DNA of 64,000 nt, from the NCBI GenBank assembly GCA_027924585.1, contig BSBM01001448.1, positions 1,984,001 through 2,048,000 on the forward strand, read 5' to 3'. Shown piece by piece: positions 32,400 through 44,639 of the stretch (the stretch's first letter is position 1; every line of letters begins with the position of its first letter). The notes beneath the pieces were generated by a model. It was not told the origin of the DNA. It ran no database searches and saw only the letters and a list, made by a program, of their open reading frames with translations. The translations under genes and the position numbers were made by a program. This DNA is from Larix kaempferi (lineage: Eukaryota > Streptophyta > Pinopsida > Pinales > Pinaceae).

Positions 32400-33838
32400 T
32401 TACTCGTCGGAGATTTGTGGGGCCGGGAGCAGGGAAGGTAGATCAGTGATGAGCTGGGAAAGCGCAAGGGCTTTAGTGCTCTTAGGTGTTCGAAAAGTGA
32501 GGTCATATTCCTGGAGGATAATGACCCATTTAGCAACACGACCTTGCAGTAGCCGCCGATTTAGGAGATAGACCATGGGGTTGGAGTCAGCAATGAATGT
32601 GGTATGACTAAGTAAGATATAGTGTCGCAATTTTTGGACGGAAAAGACCAAAGCTAGGGCTTGTCTCTCCTCATATGGGTAACGTAGGGGTGGACCAGAC
32701 AAGGTCTGGATAACGTAGTAAATGACATGCTCTTGGTGGGAGACGTCTTCTTGAACCAAGACTCTAGACACAGCGTGCTCGGATGCCGAGACGTAGAGGA
32801 TGAAGTCCTGAGAGAAATCCGGAGGGGAGATCAAGGGGGCTTGCGTGAGAGCTTTCTTGAGGGCTTAGAATGCGGCTTCTGCTTGCTCATTCCAGACAAA
32901 GGGTATGTGGGTATGGAGTAAGTGCAAGAAACCGTGAATGGTAGTGGCGTAATCAGGGACGAAGCGTCGAAGGAAATTGGATCGCCCCTGCAGACTTTGG
33001 AGCTGTTGGAGCATGCGAGGAGCGAGAAGGTCTAAGATGTCTTGGACTTTCAGGGGATCAACAGTAATTCCTTTCTGGGAAACAATGAAACCCAACAATC
33101 GGCCTACCGGAACGCAAAAGACACACTTGTGTGGGTTCAAGCGGATTTGGTATTTGCGACAACGTAGAAAAACTTGCCGAAGGCCGTTAAGGTGGTCTGA
33201 TCATTTCCGGGAATGAGCTGTAAGATCATCAAGATAGACTAGCAGGATATGGACCAAATGATGAAAGCAATAGGTCATGGCTCGCTGGAATGTGGCACCA
33301 GCATTTTTGAGGCCGAAAGGCATGACGCGATAGGAAAAGGTGCCCCATGGGGTAGTAAAGGCAATTTTGTACTGGTCTTCCTTACGGATTTGAATCTGAT
33401 TGTATCCGGAAAAATCGTCCATGAAAGAGAGGACTTCATGCCCCGCACACGCATCGATGAGTTGGTAAATAAATGGCGTGGGGAAGTTGTCCTTGGGACA
33501 AACACGGTTTAAATCGCGGAAGTCAGTGCATACTCAAATGGTGCCTTGCTTTTTGTTAATGGGGACGGGGTGTGAAACCCATGTGGTATAGGCAATAGGA
33601 TAAATGAATCCTTCCTTGCGAAGTTTCTCAATCTCTGCTTTGACAGCTGGGAGCTTTGAGGGATGAATGGGACGCTGTTTCTGACGGACGGGGGGTACAT
33701 CAGGCCATGTGTCAATGCGGTTCTCTATAATGGCGGGGTCAAGACCAGGCAATTCGGTATAGGACCAGGCAAAGACATCATGGAACTCTTTGAAGAGGTT
33801 TGTGTATTCCTCAATCTCTTGCTTACTGCAGAAGGCTC
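32400..33838 (-). pseudogene. Element B reverse transcriptase and first RNase H
   Basis: RT landmarks in order are the KEGFIYPI segment, MDDFSGYNQIQI, PFGLKNAGATFQR, the catalytic YLDD and LGFIVSQKGI. In the following RNase H the first catalytic segment reads LYVSASEHAVS, without the usual aspartate, as in Tat elements where this copy is inactive. Premature stops: TGA at about 33534 (from CGA) and TAA near 32865. A one-base frameshift near 33862 separates the RT start from the upstream linker. The DD pair is intact. Confidence 0.88.
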
Positions 33839-35151
33839 CTAAAGTGATGAGTTCAGGGGCACTCCCGGGGGCAGCGATTCAATTTGGATGATAGGTGAGA
33901 TGTTAGCCATGTTACCTTCCTCGAAGGCGTCAGGAGCAGGAATAGGGTCCTTGAACCAGTCGACCTTGGTGGGAAGGAAGTCTTTGGATTCAACCACAAA
34001 TTGGGTAGCTGTGCTAGAGGAAGATGCTTCTGGGAGGAAATACGAACGATGGTGCATGTCATCCCAGGGATACTCTGGGGCAGTGAGTGCCTCAAGAATC
34101 TCCTCATCAGTACGGAAAGTTTGGGTCGTCAAATCGGTTGACGAGGGAATGGTAGTTGAAGAGATCATGTAAAAGGTGTTGACCTCTCCTATGGGGGTGA
34201 GATCGGGGGGTGAATCTCTTCAATAGTGGTTGGTGCTGTATCAAGATCCAGATTGTTCATCTCATAGAGAGTTGCTCTGTAATCGGGGAGATCGGGACAA
34301 TTATGTGAGTAATGCCCATAAATACCGCATATGGCACAGGGGTGGTTAGTACGCAGTGATTTATCTTTAGGCTTGGGGGTGGGATCTAGTTTGACAACCG
34401 GGAAACTGGGGTCATCTTCGAGCATCTGCATGTGTTTCTGTAATGCAGGTAACTGTGGACATTGGTGAGTCGCATGGCCTAACTCATCGCACAATGAGCA
34501 TTTGGGAGGAGCATGAAATACTGGGGGGTTTTTGACTGTCTTGGGAGGTGGTACAGCAGTGTAAGGTTGGGGTCCTCTTCCCCCAGTGGGTTTGGGAGGA
34601 GGAGGAGGAGTCGTGGAGGACGAAGGGGTAGAGACACCGGGGGGTGGCTGAGTGGTAGTAGCCATGGGTTGCACCGGTTGGAGGACGACGCTTGGTGTCA
34701 GCGGGGGAACGGGAGGTGAAAGATACCAGACGGGTAATCCCAAGTTTAGCCCAGGGAGGCTAAGGGTAGCCATAACCGGGGCGCTTACTACTCCCGAGGG
34801 AGGGACTAGAAAGGGGATTGTATGGATAGGTGTAACACCAATGTGGCTAGGTACCAGAGGTGGTTTAGGCAACAAGGGTGGTTGATTGTTAGGTGTTTTG
34901 TTATCGTGGGACAGGGTACACAAGTCAGACACTTCGGGCGTAGACGACGGGGGAGGAATGGAGTGGAAGGTGGATGTCATCGGCGGGTCTGAGTAAACAC
35001 CAGGTCCCAAGGAGGAAACAAACGAGGTAGAGGCACCATTAACAGGTTGTTCAACCATGGAGAGAACATTTTCGGGTGCAGTAGGGGCATTTGGATCATA
35101 GTAAGTAAGTTGGTCGATCTTGACCACACGTCCGCCATCGGGGAACATCAT
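33839..35151 (-). pseudogene. Element B protease-RT linker with two zinc knuckles
   Basis: This proline-rich region (PPPPPKP repeats) lies between protease and RT in the polyprotein. It contains two CCHC knuckles, CSLCDELGHATHQC and CAICGIYGHYSHNC, about 55 residues apart. The second closely resembles the gag knuckle of the same element. Such knuckles normally sit only in gag, where they bind RNA. The region is open from 35151 to 34189, then shifts frame at a C-run near 34206. The downstream part (TTQTFRTDEEILEAL) leads into the RT N-terminus. Confidence 0.8.
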
Positions 35152-35178
35152 GGTACGAAAGACAGAGGAAGCGACCGC

Positions 35179-35700
35179 CTACATAGCATACATGTAGCTA
35201 CAACAAAGTAAGAGGTTGTAATCAATCTGGGTGTTAATGACCTCGATATTGATGAGGACGGTTTTACGACCTAACTGGACAGGGACATTGGCTAGGAGAC
35301 CTTGGGGCTGAGCTGAACGACCGTCGTAGGCGCGTAACACAGTGGTGGACTGCTGGAGGGTAGGGGATCCCAACTTCTGCCATACGAATGTAGACATAAC
35401 GCATGTGGAGGCACCTTCATCGATGATGCACAGATGGATGACAAGATTCCGAACGAAAACAGAAACTTGGAAGGCTAAGGTGGAACATAGACGTGGTTCG
35501 GATTGGTCCAAATCAAATGCCATCAAATTCGAATCATTTGGGTCAATAGCCCCAATGACTGAGAGTAAAGTATTACGCTAGGAGGGGCAGTTCTTCAAGA
35601 CTTCTAACGCAGACATGGCTGTGGGGGATTGGGCTAAGTCGTCTACAATGTTGTAGTTTGACGCAGCGCGTGCATTGGGGTTATTGTTGATACGACGAAG
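35179..35700 (-). pseudogene. Element B aspartic protease
   Basis: The retropepsin-like region has the conserved lead-in YNIVDDLAQSPTAMSALEVL, a degenerate active site IIDEGAST (normally D-S/T-G-A), and the C-terminal segment DYNLLLCCSYMYAM, in which the usual LLGR-W is altered. There is a stop near 35578 and another near 35179. The glutamate in place of Ser/Thr and the Cys in the flap-side motif suggest it is inactive. It is in frame with gag, so B seems to have had one gag-protease frame. Confidence 0.75.
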
Positions 35701-35975
35701 TGGGAAACGAGGTGCTTTGGAAGTGCCATCTAATGGGGGCGGAGGGATACGTAACGCCTGATCAGTGGGATGAGTGTTATTGGTTTTATCGACGGGAGGG
35801 GATTCAGAGGCGGAGCCATATTGATTTCGACGGGTCTGGAGGTTGACGTCAGCGGATGACATCATCAACAAGTGGTGGGTACCTGAGTCAAACATGGGTT
35901 GATCAGGAGCGGCGTAAGTGATTTGTTGTTGTTGGGGTGGCGCATTGGCTTGGCGGGGGGGCAAGGGATGAGTGT

Positions 35976-37860
35976 TCACGACGCCTTGGGTTGGTAAGGG
36001 GTTTTGCAACACCAAAGGTGGCTGCTGAGGTTGTGGGGGGTTGGGCTGTGCTTAAGGAGATGCATGTCCTTGGCGATGGGCATCATCAACCCAAAGTTGC
36101 CGAGCTCGCTCCAAATGTGGGAAAGTATGTGTGTAGTGGCCATAGACCCCGCAAATAGAACAAGGATGGTTTGTTCACAAATTGGGGTTTTTAGCCTGCT
36201 TGGGCGGGCGATCAGGGTTTTGGTTAGCGAGGGTCGCATTGTTGTTGTCTGGGGGATTAGCCGGTTGACCACCTTGGTCTGTAGGTTGGTTGTTTCCGCG
36301 ATTATGGCCCTTGCCGCGGTTTTGTTGGCCCTGGTTGCGTTGGTTATTCTGGTTTTGCTACTGTTTTTGTTGGGCGTATACTTGCCCTTGGGCAACAGGT
36401 GGGTTTTGAGGTTGTGCAAGTGCGGGAGCAGGCTGCGGTGGATGGTATGTAGGTGGAGGCTGCGCAGGTGCGGCACCTTAAGGAGGTTGCTGATATGTCT
36501 GCGGAGCAGGTTGTGGGTTTGCCGCAGGGGCTTCCTGTGGCGGGTAATAAGCTGTTTGGGCTTGGGAAGGTGCAGGAGCTGGTGCATCCTGCTGGTGGTA
36601 ATAAGCGGGTTGGGCCTAAGAAGGCACAGGAGCTGGTGCAGCCTGCTGGTGGTAATAGGGATGAGGTGCGGCCGGGGGGTTGTAAGCAGGCGGCGCATGA
36701 CCGAAGCACTGCGGTGGACAGGTGGGTGCATGAGAATGATGGTGATGTGTCATAGGAGCATATGAGTTGGTAGCCCCAGACTGTGAGGTAGCCTGCGAAA
36801 GGTCGGGGCCCGGGGTAGGACATGCTATGGAAAAGGGTTGGGGATGCGAAGAAACACGGCCAATGATGCCGTCTGCAGCATGGGATGCCCCCAGCGCATC
36901 GTGCTGGGAGGATTCACCGCGAGGGGCATTAGGTATAATGGTATAGAGATAACCCGACTGGGCGTAAATGAGGTCAAACTGCTGTGCCTTAAGGATGGCC
37001 TCTTCTTCAGACAGGGGTCTTTCGGAAGCTACATCCTTAGCAATGACAGGAAGAAGGGACTTGAGGAACCAATCTAGGAAGATACGGTCATCTAATTTGA
37101 TCTTGCATAAGCTATGGCGTCTACGCCACTCATGAATGTGGTCCATGATGTGGGTATCCGTGTTTTGTCTGCAAGATAAGAGGATCTCAACGCCCGCGTC
37201 ATAGCGGACAGGTAACTGGAAGAACTGCAGGAAGGTCGAGGAAAGGGAAGTAAAGGTGGCATGGGTCCCGTGGGGTTGCTCGATATACCACGTGGCTGCA
37301 GAGCCAGTGAAGGTGCACTGTAACAGACGGAGGCGAACAGAGTCATCTACTATGGAGTTGGAGGAACACCATAGATGGAAGGACATGATATGGTTTTGTG
37401 GGTCCTCACCTGCCTTGCCCTTGAACTTAGGGATGTGAGAGGGGAGCTTGGTGGGCATGTGAGGCCACACAGGGTCGTGTCGGATAGGGTCGTTGGTTAG
37501 TCTAGCTAGGTCAGGTAGGTTGAGGCTAACCATGAATGGCAGAATGGAAGAAGGATGTGACACAGTAGTGGGTTGGACCAAGTTGGGGCCAATGCCCCCA
37601 AGTGGAAGGGTAGGGTTTGGAATGTTTCCCCCAAGTGGGGGAACTAAGGTGGTATAGGATGGTCCTACACCACCATGGGTAGTGTGAGCCACTGATGGAG
37701 TGGGTATAGGTATTCCAGCTGCGGGAATAGGTGCAGTGAGGGGAACGGTAGATGTGAGCCCCATTGAGGGCATACCCACAGCAGGAGTAGTAACTGGTGT
37801 AGTGGTGGATGGGCCACCAATGGTCCCTACCAAGAAAGGAGTGGAAGTCACGTCAGCCAT
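35976..37860 (-). pseudogene. Element B gag
   Basis: Start ATG 37860. A proline-rich N-terminus is followed by the retrotransposon gag core: IPKFKGKAGEDPQNHIMSF, the W-x-x-Q-type GSAATWYIEQPHG, FLQFFQLPVRYD and a DRIFLDWFLKSLLP helix region. A stop at 36616 is followed in the same frame by a Pro/Gln-rich region and one zinc knuckle (CSICGVYGHYTHTF, about 36140-36180), whose last Cys is changed to Phe. Other stops are present at 36340-36480 and near 36050. Gag would form the virus-like particle. Confidence 0.82.
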
Positions 37861-38067
37861 GGGGCTAGTAGGGGCAGTGTAGATGGGGTTCTCGGACTCT
37901 TCTTTAGAATCGGAGGTAAATTAAGGGGCATCAATATCTGGTGACGGAGTCCTATGCCATTGACGAGTGGAGTCAAGTGACAAGGCTCTAGATCTGTGAT
38001 AAGTGGTATCAAGTGATGATGATCTGTGGCAATGACGGGTGGTGTCAAGTGAACCGTGCTATGGGGG

Positions 38068-38085
38068 CTCGCCCCTGAGGCGCCA
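38068..38085 (-). other. Element B primer binding site
   Basis: On the minus strand TGGCGCCTCAGGGGCGAG follows the LTR end after 4 bases. The first seven bases equal those of the tRNA-Asp PBS seen in element C, and the rest is changed. It fixes the LTR end at 38090 and places gag 230 bp downstream. Confidence 0.6.
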
Positions 38086-39239
38086 AGAATGTCTCGGGGA
38101 CTCAATGGTGACAGATAGTGTCGAATCTCTGTGGGTTGAGGTGAGTAAAAAATAGCTCAAAAACCCTAATGCAACCGAGTGTGCAGAAGGAGAGCTCAAA
38201 AAACAAGGCACTCAGGCCAACAACCAACTCAAAACATCCACTGTAACAGCTGTGCTACAATAGGTGGAGTGTCAATAGAAATGGTCAGAATACCAACAAG
38301 CAGCAAGTTTCCTAAAAACATAAAATGGTGGACTCACTAGACCAAAAGGAGGTAAGGGAGCATGCAAACACCTAACTAAAAAGTATTCTGACTCAACTAG
38401 ACATATCCTCTGCAAGGTGATGAAATCCAAGTCAGACAATATGAATAGGAAAGCCAAGTGGCTAAGATGTCCCCCTACCGGGAGGGACACCGGGTAGTCA
38501 ATCCTAGAAGAATGGCAACTAAGATACCCCATTGATGACACGTCCAGAAAGGTGAATCTTCCATTTGGTCCTTTTACCGCAATACCCCTATACAGGGATA
38601 TCCCTAGAACTGCGAAAGGTAGCCCTTCGGTTACTGAATGGAGTGCGGTATTCCACTCAGGCCTCCGGAACCAGTCTCGCGACTTCAACCGTCCTAGGGG
38701 AGAGGCCCTCTGGTAAACTGGTTGTGACCGTGCCAAAAAATACTAGGGGATTTTGGTTCCCTAATTGGACAACAGCTATGTCTCAAGTGTAAGTAACCGA
38801 GGGGTGTTATTGGAAGCCTATCCCCCCGATCCTACCTAACTACAAAGATTCTTTTGTGTTCCCCAAGTGGGGTTAGAATATTGGTTGAGTTAAGTAGTTT
38901 TTAAGGCTCACTTGAATTATGTGACAGAGTGTGTGCTCGTGAGGTGATGATGAACCCAAGTAGAAAGTGCCACTAGGGAGGGCAACTTTCTATCTAGCAA
39001 TAACAATACAGAAATGAACTTTTAAAATGCACAATTTTCTTTTTCCAATGTAAAGTGTTGAAAATGTAAAAAACAATTCTGTAAATGAAACAGAAATAAA
39101 AACTGCAGAAAAATGCTGTAAGGAAGGATGGCTGTAGGTAGGATAGAGGGCTGTGCTGGTGCAGAAAATAGTGCAGCAAAGTTCTGGGTTCAAAACAAGG
39201 AAAAATTTGCAGAAATTAGACCACGGGTTTTGGGCAAAT

Positions 39240-39610
39240 CTGGGTGGTCGAACCGCGGAAAACAGATGAACAGTCGCAGGCAGGTTGTGGATTCGGGGCC
39301 GAAAGCCACAGTCGGGACGCAGGGAAAATGCCAAAAGTCGCCGACGGGTTGCGGGAAACTGGTCGAAAGCTGCAGGAGGGACGCAGGAAAGACGCCTTTC
39401 GGCGCCGACGGGTTGCGGGAAACTGGCCGAAAGCCGTAGGCGGGATGCCGAAAACAGGGTGATAGTCGCAGTTGGACTGTATCAAACAGGCTAATAGCCG
39501 CAGTCGAATCGCAGGTAACAAACTGAAAGCGGCCGGCAGGTCGCCGGAAACAGTCTGAGAGCCACGGTTGGGTCACAGGTAAGTGCCTGAAAGACGCAGT
39601 CGGGACGCGA
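39240..39610. repeat. GC-rich minisatellite in element B LTR
   Basis: Degenerate units of about 32 bp, such as GGGTTGCGGGAAACTGG-CGAAAGC, recur. The phrase GCCGACGGGTTGCGGGAAAC is found at 39340 and 39404 (64 bp apart), and GGGACGCAGG repeatedly. It resembles in flavour, but not in sequence register, the 22-bp satellite in element C. Confidence 0.75.
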
Positions 39611-40105
39611 CTGTGGGGGGAAAAAATACGGTATACGGCGGCCGAAAGGGACAGCCGAACAGAAAAAAGATTTAAAAATTGTAACTAGAAATTCAAACCT
39701 AGGGGAGTCGCCAAAACTGTAGCTAGGGTTTTACCCCTAGCTTGTGCAAATGAGCACCTACTAAGGAGAATGGACTCCTTAGTAGCAGTTCAGTAAATGG
39801 AAATTATTATGCTAAAACAGAAATTGAAATTACTCTAAAGATGTGCATGAAACATAAACAACAAAATGTAAATAATGGTTTTTGTATTAATTTTACCTCC
39901 AATGTGAAGGTTGGTGAAGCTCTTGCAATGTCCAAGAGGGTTGCTCCAAGCTCCAATGTGCTCCTTCTCTTTCTCCAATGGTGAGAATGGTCCAAAAGGG
40001 GCTCTCAAGGTGAAAGTAGCTCAATGGTGAGCTAGGGTTTCAAGAGAGATTTTGGCAGAGTAAGGGTATGCTTGATTGTGGATTTGAAATGAGGGATCTC
40101 CATCA

Positions 40106-40116
40106 CCTATTTATAG
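40106..40116 (-). promoter_or_regulatory. TATA box in element B 5' LTR
   Basis: CTATAAATAGG on the minus strand is a near-ideal plant TATA box. The same sequence is conserved in the 3' LTR at 25339-25349. It lies about 325 bp into the LTR, so U3 is short and transcription would start near 40080. Confidence 0.65.
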
Positions 40117-40437
40117 TTTCTTGGTGGTGGAGTGTTGGCCCATGGTTTTGGGAACCATATGGTTTAGGGAAGCTGTATAGCGTTTTTTCCTCTTTTTCCT
40201 CATTATTTTATATTTTTTATTCCCTTTTTAAAGGGATTTTGCTATTTTAGAGGAATTTTTGGAGGAAAAAAGGGTTTTTTTAGCCTTTTTTAGGCTTTTT
40301 TGATGGTTTTGTGGCCTTTTGGAGGCTTTTTAGTGGGATTTTTAGGGTTTTTAAGGGAAATATGGTAGAAAAATGGTCAAATGAGCCATGTAATGAGGTA
40401 GATGAGGTAGTGAACACTTTTTGGGTGTTAACAGAGA

Positions 40438-42760
40438 CCATAGTGCGAAGAGGGAGGACATGTTGTGGCATCCGACAAAACCGGAAATTCAAGATTGGTT
40501 CGACCAAAAGTTGCAAGAGTTCGCTGAGAAAGAGAATCAGAACCTTGGACTAACGATGGAATGGTGGATGGCAAGGTATATACACGAAGTTCCACACGAG
40601 TATTTTTTCTGTGAATTCCCGATCATCTTATATGAGTGGTTGACACAATTGACCTTTCGCAAGGTAAATTTCCAAGGTCGTGAGCCAACGTCTTGGACCC
40701 CATAATTGATCCAGGAGTTGCAGGAGGTAGATAACAGAGCATCACGAGCTGTTGAAGTATAGATTGACAGTGTGTTAGAGGGCTATATCACCGAGTTTGG
40801 GGTCGACACAATGAAATCTTATAGTGAAGTTGAAAGGGAATTCTTCAACGTACCAAGACGCAGGTTCCTGTTGTCGTTGCAATTGTCCATTAAGATGCTC
40901 ATCTATGAAAAGGGCACACTGAAGATGAACCTCGAGTAGAAGAACCCTAGTGGGCGGAGGCTGTGGATACCGCAACAGAAGGGGGGAGGCGAATGAAATG
41001 ATATGGGGTAGATGGGTGCAAGTTACGATGAGACTGTTTAGTAAGCCAAGGAAGAGAGTAGTCTTATGAGGGGAGGAGCAAGGTTTTGACAAGAGAAGAG
41101 CTAGAGGACAGGAGAAGGTCCTGCTGTGATCAAAATGCAAAAATTCGAAGGAAGACCACATGGGACGAAGCGACCCCACAGTGTCGACAAGTACAACCAG
41201 ACTACGCCCATGGTAGAGGCAGGAACAACCCCCAACAATAATGTACCCAAACCTCCGCTTACTATATCACAACCAGGAGGATATACGACTTTGACACAGC
41301 TGCTTTCGACGTGTCAACAACACACAAAGTAGTGGATCAACGATTGTAGGAAGAAGGTCCAAGATGGTAGGAGAGGATATGAAGTTACCTCTGTTTCATG
41401 GAAACGGAACTGAGGACCCAGGGCAATACTGGTTCTTATGTGAAGTTGTGTGGACTGTTAAACAAATTACGGATGATGATGCCAAGAAAGGTCAATTGGC
41501 GACGACTCTTCATGGTCGCGCATTGGATTGGTTCATGAAATTTGTGCGAGTTCCTATGGGAAGTCTAGAGAAGACATTGGATGAAGTTAGAAAAGGATTA
41601 ATTGAAGATTTCAGAAAACCGAAGTCTGAAGTGCAATACATTACGGAATTGAAGGAGATCAAACAATATCCAAACAAAACTGTTTGGGATTTTGACCAAA
41701 GATTTAAAATGCTAATGGGAAGGGTTAGTTTTGAAATGAGTGACATTCAACACAAGGAATGGTTCATCATGGCATTGCTACCTCATATCAGAATTCCGTT
41801 GATGCAGTAGAAAATTACGACACAGAGTGAGGCTCTCAAGATTGCGATGAAGTTAGAAGCTTCCCCTGTTGGAGAGAGTGCAGTTGGCATGTCTCAGATC
41901 CAGACATAGCTTGCGAATCTGACAATTCAGTTGCAAGATATCAAGAAGGGTAAAGAGCACCATGAAGAAGTTGGTGTACTCAATGTCGTGTAGAGGGACA
42001 TACCAAGGATAACTGCCTAGATTTCTGAAACTACCTATTATCAGGAGCGCCAAAACCACTGTGTAGTGGAGGTATGCCATGGTGTCGCATTTGTCAAGTT
42101 TATGGGCATCGACATGAAGAGTGTGCATACATGCATAAGATGGTCACGAAGCCGATGAATTTATATTGTACATTTTGCAAGTCTATTGGGTATGAAGATA
42201 AGGATTTCTGTGCATATGGCTTACTCTAGGAAAGAACGTATGACTCATACTATGTAAAGGGAGATGACCCTCGTGTAGTACAACAACCGCAGCTGCAGCC
42301 ACAGGTGTCCCAGCCGCCACCTCAACCGCAGATGAAATTTGTACCATAGCCGCAACCACACCATCAGTTTGTGCCACAACCACAGTATAATTAGATGCAC
42401 ATGGATCCATAGAAGCCATAGTATGTTCAGCTAGCGCAATATGTTCATCCAGGGTAGCGTGTTCAGCTGCAACCGAATCCCCTGCAACAACAATTTAATC
42501 AACCACAATATCAGCAACAAGGAGGATTTCGTGGAGGATTCCGAGGAGGACACAGTGGAGGCTTTGGTTGAGGAGGAGGACGAGGTCGTGGACCAGTGCA
42601 ATGTTACAATTGTGGAGTATTGGGACACTATCTGAGAGATTGTCCGCAATTGCAAGCACAATGTATGTATTGTATCATTGTTGATCACACTGTTGAGAGT
42701 TGTCCACAGTTGATTGCAAGATGGCAGGCAGGAAATGTTCCGCAGTTACAGAACTAGAAC
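40438..42760 (+). pseudogene. Element A gag
   Basis: The frame resumes directly after element B (HPTKPEIQDWFDQKLQEF). The gag core is at 41364-41810 (KLPLFHGNGTEDPGQYWFL; GRALDWFMKF; IKQYPNKTVWDFDQRFKML). Near 42,590 two zinc knuckles follow, CYNCGVLGHYLRDC and CMYCIIVDHTVESC. An RGG-like glycine-rich stretch (about 42,525-42,590) precedes them. There are many stops and frame changes. The 5' end of the element, including the PBS and LTR end, is lost at the B junction. Confidence 0.78.
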
Positions 42761-42960
42761 TAGTTGCCGAACCAATTTCAGAATCAGAATCAGTTACAGA
42801 ACATGAACTAGTTGTTGAACCAGTTTCATAATCATAACCAACTGCTGAACTAGAATCAGTTGTCGAACCAGAATCAACGTCCAAATCAGAATCAGAACGC
42901 AAATCAGAATGTGAACCACCCTGTGCAACCACCGCCGAACCAGAATCAGGGATCAACTGT
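42750..42960 (+). repeat. Asn/Gln-rich minisatellite in element A polyprotein
   Basis: Short units of the type AACCAGAATCAGTTG recur about ten times just after the second zinc knuckle. In the gag frame they encode an N/Q-rich, low-complexity spacer (repeated NQ-x-Q-N) between gag and protease. Several units have acquired TAG stops, consistent with CAG decay. Confidence 0.65.
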
Positions 42961-43359
42961 TGCGATGATTTTAGCAGAACCGAGCACACAAGATGTTGAC
43001 ATTGTTTTTATCACTCACGGACGTGCGACGACAGGAGAAGATGGTCCGCATCCAAGAATCCGGATCTCTAGAAGGAAGAAGGTGGATTTTGATATTGATG
43101 TCGAGAGAGACACACTCTTTAGAGCACGTGATGCGATCAGAAGAAATCTTGGTAAGTCAATTACTTATGACATGCCTTCTACTTTTGATTCAACTTCGAA
43201 AGCAGGACCATCGTGACAGTATGGTAATTTGCAGAACTTCTTTGAAAGTTTCTTATCGTCGGCAAGAGATACCGATGCCCTTGCTGAGATTGAGAGTCTG
43301 TTATATCGACTGTCCAAGGGACGGAAAGAGTCCGCAGTGAACTCTTTATAGAGGAAGAA

Positions 43360-43765
43360 GACAGGAAAAGAGATGCGCATAAATACTCAGATTGGGGACT
43401 ATGAGGTAGATTCAGTCATTCTGGATCTAGGCTGAGACATCAATATTCTAACAAAGAAGACATGGAAAAAGATGGGGATCCCAACGCTAAGTTGGTCTCC
43501 CGTGCAGCTACGATTGGCTAATCAGGCCAAAGTAACACCAATTGGGAGAGTTCAGCGCCTTGTGGAAATTGAGGGGATGAAAACCTATGCTGATTTCGAT
43601 GTTATTGAAGTTGTTGATGGTGGAGGATCCTATCTCACGTTGCTGGGGATTGGATGGGAAAATGACAGTATGGCAGTAATTAATTTCAAGAAGAGGGTGA
43701 TGACCTTTGAAAATCAAGACCTTAGAGTCATAGCTCCATTGGACTCAAGGGCACAGGTATTTTGA
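43360..43765 (+). pseudogene. Element A aspartic protease
   Basis: Retropepsin-like: EMRINTQIGDYEVDSVILDLG, then a stop in the active-site loop, then DINILTKKTWKKMG. The flap and C-terminal part follow (ANQAKVTPIGRV; LLGIGWEND). The DLG-x-DIN pattern matches the gypsy protease active site. It is non-functional because of the stop. Confidence 0.72.
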
Positions 43766-44639
43766 ACCAGTAAGGGATGAAGTTGTAAGTGGATGGGATC
43801 ACACGTATAATATTTCAGAAGACTACATCCATCTGAATGCCGATGGTGAACTCGGTTGGTGCATATTTAGCTCTGTGTCTTCCGACTCTGACGATGCTTT
43901 AGAGAATTGGTAGAATCGCATGCATGAGGTGTCGTTCCGAATGATCACATAGTCGTTGATCCGTGTCGTGACTGAGACTGTTGAATTAACAGTATATGAA
44001 GGACTCTTGGGGTTGTCTGAATTTCTAGTGGCATTTGAAGACAAGTTGTCAAAACCACAAAGGTTGCTGGCATTGGAGGAGGCGTTGAAGGATGCTCTAG
44101 CACATTGGTGGGAGACCCATAAGAAGTCGATTAATGGGTGGTCGCAGTGTCGAATATTGATGACGATCCGCTTTTACGATGCAAAAATATACCACACTGG
44201 AAAGTATGATGGCGGAATGACCTCGGCAGTCATCTGATTGAATGTCAGACTTTGTGGGCCTCACGACCGAAGGATGAATGGATCCATGACATTGTCCACA
44301 CTTTGGATGAAATGCCACAATCTTGGTATGCCTCAACTGAGTTACATGGGGAGATTACCACTTGGTTAGAATTGACGGTTTGCTTCACTCACCTTCAGTT
44401 TCGCAAATGCCAATCCAAATGTTCATAATGCCCTATAGACCATCCGTGATGTTGTTCTGAAGGTGGTTCCAGTTGCATACCCCGTGGATCTGCATATGCA
44501 TTGTCAGATGTAGTCGATGATGGAACTATAATATTACCGGAGGGTCGGAGGATGGTGATGACCCGTGGAATATCAATATTCCAGAGAGAGAAGGGAGTCG
44601 AGATGTTGTAGCACCTGATGCACCGATAGATCCGATAAA
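43766..44639 (+). pseudogene. Element A protease-RT spacer, no domain recognised
   Basis: A continuation of the polyprotein with several frame breaks. One plus-strand stretch (43956-44237) includes EFLVAFEDKLSKPQRLLALEEALKD, a helical region without recognised family. It may be a linker between protease and RT. Confidence 0.4.

Larger units (their letters stand above)
25138..40437 (-). mobile_element. Element B: Tat-like Ty3/gypsy retrotransposon, nested in A
   Basis: Minus-strand element. The 5' LTR is at 38090-40437, followed by the PBS at 38068-38085, gag, protease, a zinc-knuckle linker, RT/RNase H, integrase, a second RNase H, a 5-kb 3' region and a truncated 3' LTR at 25138-25694. Dual RNase H is the hallmark of the Tat lineage. 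The total of 15.3 kb is large even for that group. The 3' LTR lacks about 1.8 kb that the 5' LTR has. No target duplication is found because the left junction is a deletion. Confidence 0.85.
38090..40437 (-). mobile_element. Element B 5' LTR (2,348 bp)
   Basis: On the minus strand it starts TGTTAACACCC (40437) and ends GAGTCCCCGAGACA (38090) just before the PBS. Only its U3-proximal 540 bp have a partner in the truncated 3' LTR. A TATA box is at 40106-40116. The R/U5 part contains a GC-rich minisatellite (39240-39610). The boundary at 38090 rests on the PBS and TG...CA ends rather than on LTR pairing. Confidence 0.7.

Noticed and set aside
31826-32539. Overlapping ORFs in other frames of element B integrase
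   Set aside because: The integrase frame has the HHCC and DDE motifs; the others are shadows.
36004-36765. 253-aa plus-strand ORF opposite element B gag
   Set aside because: It is a shadow of the Pro/Gln-rich gag tail with biased composition and no domain.
39899-40437. Short 540-bp LTR as the complete 5' LTR of element B
   Set aside because: No PBS is found at 39,890, whereas TGGCGCC and TG...CA ends are found at 38,085-38,090, leaving a normal 230-bp leader to gag.
40421-40705. 94-aa ORF spanning the B/A junction as a gene
   Set aside because: Its start lies in the B LTR and the body belongs to A gag; the frame is fused by insertion.
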